Shown here in pieces: positions 11,837 to 19,050 of a DNA stretch of 64,000 nt. Below the pieces are notes generated by a model. The model had not been told where the DNA came from and ran no database searches. It worked only from the letters and a program-made list of their open reading frames with translations. The stretch lies in assembly GCA_963855995.1 (NCBI GenBank), contig OY979717.1, positions 40,240,457-40,304,456 on the forward strand, written 5' to 3'. The stretch's first letter is position 1. Each line of letters starts with the position of its first letter. The translations under genes and the position numbers were made by a program. The DNA comes from Muricea muricata. Taxonomy: Eukaryota > Cnidaria > Anthozoa > Malacalcyonacea > Plexauridae.

Positions 11837-12078
11837 TTACCACATGTTACCGCATGTTATTGTACATGTTACTGTACATGTTACTATTAATATAGTATAT
11901 TTTTCTATTATATTTCAACATGTTACTACATGTTACTGCTACTTTTATATAGAAGTAATATATATATACTTTTATTAAAAGTAAGCAGTAACATGCAGTA
12001 ACATGTTGAAATATATATAGTAATATATACTATATCTATAGTAACATGTGTGGTAACATGTGCAGTAACATGTGGTAA
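11837..12078. repeat. 242-bp hairpin with iteron-like CATGTTAC octamers between the convergent genes
   Basis: The left arm (11837-11950) and right arm (about 11965-12078) are inverted complements with roughly 85 percent agreement. Both arms share TTACCACATGTTAC at the base, ATATAGTATAT in the middle and TTTCAACATGTTACT near the loop. The octamer CATGTTAC or its complement occurs about eleven times, in clusters with regular short spacing. The position between the 3' ends of the transposase and the Rep gene, together with the repeated short motif, resembles a rolling-circle origin with Rep-binding iterons, but could also be a terminator or a foldback. I did not find a strict NANTATTAC nick motif. 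Confidence 0.7.
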
Positions 12079-12198
12079 CTTGTTCTCTGGTAGTAAATGA
12101 TTAATGAAATACCATATAGTAAAGTTTTACACCAACAATAAGGTCTTGTGATGAGGATTTTGTTCCTTTTTTGCCTTTCATCAAGTTATAGTATGAGT

Positions 12199-13576
12199 TC
12201 AACTTATTTCTCCCATCAGTACAAGCTTAGCAAAGCAGTGTGGACACGGCATCATTTTTTTTTGTTCTCTCTCTGGGATACTGTGTGTGAAGCGGAAGAC
12301 TTTCCATCGTGACGCCATCATATCATCTTCACGTTGGTCTTCAGCGTTGTACGAGCCACGGTATTTGATGACGTCCTTAGACGTTGCAAATATCGGAATG
12401 TCGGTATCGATACAGACATCCATGGCAAAATTCTTTCTGGCTGGCAGGTTCACATGATCCCCTTCCAGCAAGAGAAGCAAGCTCTTCCACTCGATCAACT
12501 CTCTTGTCCAGCGAAAATCGTTAAGCCAAATGATTTCTTTCTTGTCTGCACCTACCCAAGCATACTTGTCTGCGGCAGGGTTAGAAAAGGTGTTGAATAG
12601 TAGCTCGAGAGGTCTAAACAAAAATGTTTTTCCACAGTCTGTCGGGCCGACTATCATGACATTCCTGTATTTTCCTCTTCCAAGAATTAGTATATCTCGT
12701 ACGGCAGCAGCGAACAAGATTGGATGCAATTTGTTATTGACTAAGACTTCTTCAGCGCACCTCAGCCATAGTCCCTCACAGTTCTCAACGCAAGTACCAG
12801 CAGCCGCTTCGCGTATTATATCTATACGAGATGCTTTTTGACATTTCAAAACAGCAGCTGCTTCCTTCATTCTCCAGGTTGGTTGAATAAGCTCATCAAG
12901 GCTTTTCTTTGACCGGGAAAGAGCATAGTTTGCCAGGTCTTTTTTACCCTCTTCTTGCTGAGCATTGGCAACTGCGAGGCAGGTCGTTTGATTCCTTATA
13001 TTGTGCTTGTGAATAAACTCAGACACATCCACACTTGACAGCTTTTTCATCTTTTTCGCAGGAGGGTTGCTGTTAGGTTCTTCATCATTCTGAGGTGCAG
13101 TTGCCAGCGTGGCTGCTTGTCTATTTCTGCATCTCTGATGATAAGTACGCTGCAGACAGTTCTTCGTTTTTGGGGATCCAATTTCTTCCAGGTTTGGATG
13201 ATTTGGGCTGTGGTAAACATTCTCGTCAGACTTGGAAATATACCTGTACGCGGTATAATATCCATCGTGATCCGAGAAGTTCACCACAACTCCATGCTTT
13301 CTTTGAAGGGCTCGCTTACACTCAAGCCATTTTTTTTGGGCCGGTGAGCTTCAAGGCCATATGGTAGTGGAATCCCTGATCTGCATGATTCTCGAGGCAA
13401 CATGCCCAGTGCTGTGGCCTAAATTTACTTCGTTCTGAAGTGAAGACCTCACATATGGCTGCAGCGAATGATTCTCTGGTTGGGAACTTATTCAAATCAG
13501 CTTGGCTGTAAGTTATCAGATAGCTTGTCCGTGGTTTACCACAATTTATTTCATCTCGAAATTCAGCCATCATCAA
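12199..13576 (-). CDS. Rep-like rolling-circle replication initiator: HUH endonuclease plus SF3 helicase, with one frame break
   Basis: The minus-strand protein starts at 13576. The first segment (84 codons) holds motif I (YLITYSQADL) and motif II with the metal-binding pair H70-Y-H72 (FHYHMALKL). The second segment, in another frame, carries motif III (YYTAYRYISK, with Tyr and Lys in YxxK spacing). It then carries a long SF3 helicase: Walker A GPTDCGKT (residues 214-221 of that segment), Walker B EIIWLNDF (251-258), sensor-like IPIFATSKD (297-305), and a terminal CPHC. The break lies in a run of eight A on the coding strand (13330-13337), one base different from an open frame. Known relatives are Rep proteins of CRESS-DNA and parvo-like viruses and their endogenous copies. 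The expected role is nicking and unwinding a circular or hairpin origin. No capsid gene is nearby. The break may be real decay, sequencing error or slippage. Confidence 0.85.
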
Positions 13577-14016
13577 AAATAAGGTCGTTTAGAGAAAAAA
13601 ATTTGAATTTCCCTCCGCCAATCAATGTTTTGCATGTTCAAATTGCCCGTATGCACATGGCATGTAAATACGATTTTAATATTTGTAAACATCAGAAGTC
13701 AAACGCTTAGGAAACTGTAACAAAGCTTATATAATTATAAAGTTTATTTGAACTCAATTGTAACTACGTAAGCGTTTTTATTCGTCTGGAAAGATTGTCA
13801 TTGAAGAAAGCAGCGCCCAAATATAAGATGTAAGTTTTTAAAAGTATTAGGTTGCCATGATTATTTCTTTAATAATATAATACTTTGAATATGTTATGAA
13901 AGCCCCATCGGCTTCATGCATATTCATATCATATAAAATAGCCCTTGACTAAAAGTTTGTGCTGATTTACATTTTAAATATGGAAAGAACTGCGCTCAAT
14001 TTTTTTGAAATTTAGA

Positions 14017-14257
14017 CAATCATGGAAATAATATATGTAGACTTTGTATAAAAAGCATGTACTTTTAGCATTGTTGTAGAGCATTTCTTAAATATGTTAG
14101 TATTCACTAACAAAATAGTCCCCCCTCTCCCCAAACACAATGTTGATCATAGCACAAACCTTTGGCAGTGAAACCAAGCACACATCAACATTGTATAGGG
14201 GGGAGGGGGGAAATTTGGGAAATTATTGTTTTGTCTACTAATTAATTTCCATGATTG
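14017..14257 (+). repeat. 241-bp terminal direct repeat, right copy
   Basis: Same unit and same orientation as 9685-9925. It is flanked by GA on the inner side and TA on the outer side, so only the outer flanks of the two copies together give a TA duplication. Confidence 0.9.
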
Positions 14258-14502
14258 TAGCTTAAAAATGGGGGTTTGAGAACAAATAACTTGAGAACTA
14301 TTTGGAGAACAAAAAAACGGTTTAAGAGTCTTATATGCAGTTTTTTCTGATCTTTCTGATGCTAGCAGTCGTTTTTACTATTGTTAAATATAAGATTTTA
14401 CCTTTTTTGCTGTAATACAATTTAATAGTAGATAACCACAGTCTCTCGATTTTTCTCATAAAAATCCCGAATTAGACTTGGTAACACCCCAAACCTAAAT
14501 CA

Positions 14503-14690
14503 TGTTGATATTTATATTTAAAGCTCACATCTTAACAATAATATGAACGATTTTAACATATACAAATTGTTTTAGAAAGGTTCATTCGTCCATGACCACA
14601 TGTACATAAGCAAAAGATTAAGTAAATAAAACTTCATATAACACTAACTATAGTGTCTCATTATATTGCATCACTACAATAATGTCAACA
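14503..14690 (-). repeat. copia 3' LTR
   Basis: 188 bp, TG...CA ended, about 97 percent identical to the partner at 18863-19050. A polypurine tract (AAGTGGGAG on the minus strand, about 14691-14700) abuts it. Confidence 0.93.
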
Positions 14691-14726
14691 CTCCCACTTA
14701 ATGAGATCACTAGTCTATCGCCAATG

Positions 14727-17700
14727 TCATTTGATTTCTCCAATTCCCATCATACTTCTGAACTTTTCGAACTTGACTTTTGATACTGGTTTCGTCATGA
14801 TGTCTGCCATCATATTTTCCGTTTGACAATAGTCAACATTAATAACTTGATCGTTTACTTTTTCTCGAACAAAATGAACTGATATGTCAATATGCTTTGT
14901 TCGATTATGGAACTTTGCATTCTTCGATTGTCCTCGTAAATAAGAGATGGTGTTTCTTGTGTCAATCCGATGTCATTCAACAATCTCCTTAGCCAGACTG
15001 CTTCTTGTGCTGCAGAACTGAGTGCCATATATTCTGCTTCAGTTGTTGATCGGGATACACATACTTGTCTCTTGCTTTGCCAACTAACCGTGCTGCCATC
15101 AATCTGGAATACATATCCAGATGTTGAACGTCTAGTGTCCAGGTCCCCAGCCCAATCAGCGTCTGAATACCCAGTAAGAGAACAAGTTTTGCCTTTCGCT
15201 TTATAGATAAGACCAAAATCAATTGTTCCTTGTATGTATCGTAGAATCCTCTTCACACCTTGCCAGTGCTCCTTTCCCGGTCTTGACATGTATTTTGAGA
15301 GAATTCCAACAGCAGATGCCAGGTCAGGACGTGTTGCAGTTGTTGCATATGTCAAACATCCTATTATCTTTTGATACTCTTGTACGTTCACAGGATCCTC
15401 ATCATCTGACAACTCATAGAACTTCTTACCTGGTTCCATTGGTGTAGAAACAGGTTTGCAGTGTTCCATATTGAATCTTTTCAGGACTCCTTCAAGATAC
15501 TTTGGTTGGCTAATGGTCAGAATTCTCGACTTTCGATCACGTTTCACCAACATGCCAAGAACATGATTAACTTCCCCAAAATCTTCAATCTTGAATCTCC
15601 TTCCAAGTGACTTCTTCTCTTTGTTAAGCATAACAATATCATTTGAGAACAACAGGATATCATCCACATGAAGAGATAAGATGACAAAGTTAATCTTGCC
15701 ATTCTGCTGCTTCACAGATTTGATATACAGACATGGATCAGCTTCGACTTGCTTGTAACCATCTGATTTAAGATAACCATCAATTGCCGAGTTCCAACAA
15801 CGAGCTGCTTGCTTCAAGCCATAGAGACTTTTCTTTAGTTTGCAAACATGATTTGGATTTTCTTCGTCTGTGTAACCATCAGGTTGTTTCATGTAGATCT
15901 CCTCGTCCAGATCACCTTGCAGGAAAGCAGTGTGGACATCCATCTGATGTACTTCCCAGTCGCAAGTGTTTGCTAGTGCTAGTAAAGTTCTAATGGACGT
16001 GTTTCGTACAACAAGAGAAAATACTTCATGGTAATCAATACCCTCAGCTTGAGAGTACCCTTGGGCTACAAGTCGTGCCTTGAATCTCTCGACCGACCCA
16101 TTTTCATCTCGCTTTACCTTAAAAACCCAACGGCTGCCTACGACATTCTTTCCTTCTGGTAACGGAACAAGTTCCCAGGTATCGTTACTGATCAATGAAT
16201 CATATTCAGAGTCTGTTGCCTCTTTCCATTGAATACAATGATCTCCACTCCAGGCTTGCTTGATGTTCCTTGGCTCACTGATATCTGCGGTAAGATCCTC
16301 AACATTATACAGTTCTTCATCATATCGAGCAGGAGGTCGTCGCCGTCTTTGGGGATTCAAATTCTCAACATTTCGCATAAATGTTTCTTCATAGGTTTCT
16401 CCCACTGGTTGGTGGTGGTGTGCAGGTTCAGGAACGTTATCTTCTGCATGGTCTTGTTGATCATTCGCATTATAAGGGTTATCACTATCAGCTACACCTG
16501 GAACGGGGAATGGGTCAAATGGCAACTGTTCAGAATTTGGTTTTGATGAAAGTTCACTGTTATTAAACTCATGGAACCTTTCTTCGTCGAACACGACATC
16601 TCTACTTCGAATGAACTCTTTGGTAGACATGTCATAGAGCTTGAAACCTTTTGTCCCTTCGGGGTATCCCAATAAATATACACATACGAGATTTCCTTTG
16701 CAATTTCGTACGCTGATGATCAGGAATGTGCATGAATGATTTGCATCCAAATACTCTCAGATTTGACACATCTGGCTTTCGATTGAACAGTTTTTCAAAA
16801 GGTGCTTCACCTTTCAATGCAGTAGTTGGACTACGATTTCGAAGATACACTGCGGTATTCATAGCTTCAGCCCAGAACTCGAATGGTACTTTGGAGTGTG
16901 CCATCATCGAACGACTAGTTTCCAAAAGTGTCCGATTCATCCGTTCTGCTACCCCATTTTGTGCCGGGTTGTACGGAACTGTGGTTTGGTGTACAATTCC
17001 ACTTTCTTTCAGGTACGCTTTGAAGGCTTTCGAGCAGTATTCACCACCATTATCTGAGCGTAGAACTTTGACTTTCTTTCCAGTAGTGTTTGCTGCGTAG
17101 TTGGCAAACTCTTTAAACTTCTCCAACACTTCGTCCTTGCCTTTGATGAAATAAACGTGTACATACCTCGAATAGTCATCAACAAATGTAACAAAGTACT
17201 TTGAATTTCCATGGGAATTGACATGCATTGGACCACACACGTCGCTGTGCACAATTTCAAATGGTTGGGTTGCTCGGTAAGGTATTTCTTTCGGATAGGC
17301 AGTCCGATGTTGCTTCCCCATCATACAGGATTCACAAGTAGAGTTGTCTCCACTCTGTCCCGTAGTGTTCATTCCATCAACCATGTTTTCATTGATCAAC
17401 TTTGTAAGATTGTCCACTCCTAAGTGACCAAAACGACAGTGCCAAAGGTGTAGATTCGGATCTTCTTTTGCAACATTACTTCTTTTCCAACTTCTTCATT
17501 ACTTGGGATAACTTTCAACATGTAGAGTTTTCCACTCATTTCCCCAATAGCTAACAACTTCGAATTTCTTGTAACTTTACAGATATCTCCTTCAAACGTA
17601 ACAAGTGCACCTAATTTCACCATTGCTCGGACGGATAGTAAGTTCTTTCCAAGGTCAGGAAGATACAGAACTTCTTTCAATGAAATATTTTGAATACAAC

Positions 17701-17884
17701 CATCCAGATCAGCAATTAAATCATAATTTCCTTTTCCATAGGCCAAAATGGTACGATTGTCCTCGAATTTCTTGCAAGTTTCGCAAGGTTTCTTGAATTT
17801 TACAAAGTCAGTCAGATGATCTCTCTCAAAGGTCATATGCTGTGTTGCCCCCGAGTCAACTATCCAGCCAGACTTGTTTTCCAC
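14727..17884 (-). pseudogene. copia pol: protease, integrase, reverse transcriptase, RNase H, frameshifted
   Basis: Starting at 17884, the protease active site appears as WIVDSGATQHM. It is followed by the pre-integrase zinc region (LWHCRFGHLG, CESCMMGKQHR) and the integrase core (HSDVCGPM, VLRSDNGGEY, NGVAERMNRTLLE). The next frame holds the C-terminal integrase piece and the reverse transcriptase (WVFKVKRDENG, MDVHTAFLQGDL, SLHVDDILLF). RNase H follows (GYSDADWAGD, STTEAEYMALSS). Frame changes occur near 17470 (an AAAA run), near 16700, and near 14937, where roughly 16 bases of RNase H appear lost. Reading past this, the natural end would be a TGA at 14727-14729. The element normally copies its RNA in virus-like particles and integrates the cDNA. 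This copy is young but disabled. Confidence 0.92.
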
Positions 17885-17910
17885 ATCAGATGTGTGTAGT
17901 GCTTCATTAT

Positions 17911-18825
17911 CTACAACATTGTCATGTCATGCTTCTCTTTCTTGGCACAATGAGCAGATCCTTTCCCTTTCTTTTGAGTGCTACTTTGCTCAGCATTCAA
18001 CTTCGCTTTACGCTTTGGACAGTCTCTAGCAAAATGTCCACGTTCTTGACAGAAATGACATGTTCCACGGAATGGTTTCCCAGTATATTTTCCTTCAGTG
18101 TTTCCACTAGTTTCCTTTTTTCCTTGTGGTGACGTATAAAATCTTCTACCACCTCGTTGGACTGAAAAAGCATCCTCACATTTCTTTGACTTTGTGTCAT
18201 TCGCCCTATCGGCATCATTTAAAAGCATTGCTTTGACTTTTTCATACGAGAGATTGTCCTCACCAACAGCATCCAAGGCCGTGATTAAAGGTTTAAATTC
18301 TTCAGGAAGACTTGCAAGAACAGTCATAGCTAACTCTTTATCATCAATCGTCTGTCCCATTTCTTTTAATTGGTCGTGCAGGGAACGTAAATGATTAATA
18401 TGTGCCAACATATCTCCCCCACTTTGAAATCTACACGAATAGTATTGCTGTCTCAATCTCACCTTCTGCAAAATAGACTCGCGTGCGAATTGGCTTTTCA
18501 GGGCATCCCAGGCTTGTTTTGCATTTTGCGTATCTCTGACATGTATTTGCTGTTCCGGATCCATGCCCAAACAAATGTACGTCCACGCCTTTTTTGCCGC
18601 TGTTTCAAAAGCTTTCTTTACTTGCGCCGAAGCAGTTTCTTCAGGAGGTTCAGCCGATCCATCCACGTGGGCAAATAAATCGAAACTCTCCAAGTAAAGT
18701 CGCATGTTGAACGCCCAGGATCTGTAGTTAGATCCGTTCAATTTTGCCATCCTCAGCACATTTTCGACTGCAGACGCCATCGTAATTTTTTTGAAATTTG
18801 ATACCGATTTTTGCTTATTTAACAA
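17911..18825 (-). CDS. copia gag (UBN2-type) with zinc knuckle
   Basis: A 304-codon frame; the more natural start is the internal Met at about 18780 (MASAVENVLRMAKLNGSNY). It carries a UBN2/gag-like domain typical of copia (WAFNMRLYLESFD, AKQAWDALKSQFA, LRQQYYSCRFQ). The CCHC zinc knuckle is CHFCQERGHFARDC, followed by a basic, Ser-rich tail. It forms the particle and packages RNA. In intact copia elements gag and pol are usually one frame. Here the frame changes just after a duplicated ATGAC in the tail, and the stop at 17911 separates gag from protease. Confidence 0.9.
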   Translation of the reverse strand: MLNKQKSVSNFKKITMASAVENVLRMAKLNGSNYRSWAFNMRLYLESFDLFAHVDGSAEPPEETASAQVKKAFETAAKKAWTYICLGMDPEQQIHVRDTQNAKQAWDALKSQFARESILQKVRLRQQYYSCRFQSGGDMLAHINHLRSLHDQLKEMGQTIDDKELAMTVLASLPEEFKPLITALDAVGEDNLSYEKVKAMLLNDADRANDTKSKKCEDAFSVQRGGRRFYTSPQGKKETSGNTEGKYTGKPFRGTCHFCQERGHFARDCPKRKAKLNAEQSSTQKKGKGSAHCAKKEKHDMTML

Positions 18826-18848
18826 ACATTTCTTAACTTAGAGCCTTC

Positions 18849-18862
18849 CTGGGCCCATAATC
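18849..18862 (-). promoter_or_regulatory. primer-binding site for half initiator tRNA-Met
   Basis: The plus strand next to the 5' LTR reads CTGGGCCCATAATC. This matches the anticodon stem-loop of eukaryotic initiator tRNA-Met (CTGGGCCCATAACC) with one mismatch. Drosophila copia is known to prime from this internal, cleaved site and not from the tRNA 3' end. Confidence 0.8.
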
Positions 18863-19050
18863 TGTTGATATTTACATTTAAAGCTCACATCTTGACAATA
18901 ATATGAACGATTTTAACATATATAAATTGTTTTAGAAAGGCTGATTCGTCCATGACCACATGTACATAAGCAAAAGATTAAGTGAATAAAACTTCATATA
19001 ACACTAACTATAGTGTCTCATTATATTGCATCACTACAATAATGTCAACA
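18863..19050 (-). repeat. copia 5' LTR
   Basis: 188 bp, TG...CA ended. It lies at the start of the minus-strand transcription unit and is followed directly by the primer-binding site. Confidence 0.93.

Larger units (their letters stand above)
9685..14257. mobile_element. Tc1-type element carrying a DD34E transposase and a Rep (HUH-SF3) gene, with 241-bp direct terminal repeats
   Basis: The segment is bounded by CAATCATGGAAAT at the left and its complement ATTTCCATGATTG at the right. TA lies outside each end (9683-9684 and 14258-14259), exactly at the centre of the surrounding foldback. Inside are two convergent genes: a transposase on plus (10595-11680) and a Rep-like gene on minus (12199-13576), with a hairpin between their 3' ends. 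The first and last 241 bp are direct repeats of each other, and each also ends in the same inverted 13-mer. TA target, DD34E enzyme and TIRs agree with the Tc1/mariner superfamily; the Rep gene and LTR-like direct repeats do not belong to any standard Tc1 plan. Alternatively, two separate MITE insertions bracket the genes. Confidence 0.7.
14503..19050 (-). mobile_element. copia LTR retrotransposon
   Basis: Two 188-bp LTRs (14503-14690 and 18863-19050) begin TGTTGATATT and end AATGTCAACA, with about six differences between them. The target duplication AATCA is perfect (14498-14502 and 19051-19055). The element is read on the minus strand: 5' LTR on the right, primer site, gag, protease, integrase, reverse transcriptase/RNase H, purine tract, 3' LTR. 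The order integrase before reverse transcriptase is that of the copia superfamily. The low LTR divergence makes it one of the youngest insertions, and it splits the right arm of the foldback element. Confidence 0.95.

Noticed and set aside
11940-12030. Canonical NANTATTAC nick site in the hairpin loop
   Set aside because: TA-rich strings such as GTAATATAT come close but none fits the consensus exactly.
14970-18678. Numerous plus-strand frames across the copia region
   Set aside because: Shadows of the minus-strand gag-pol.
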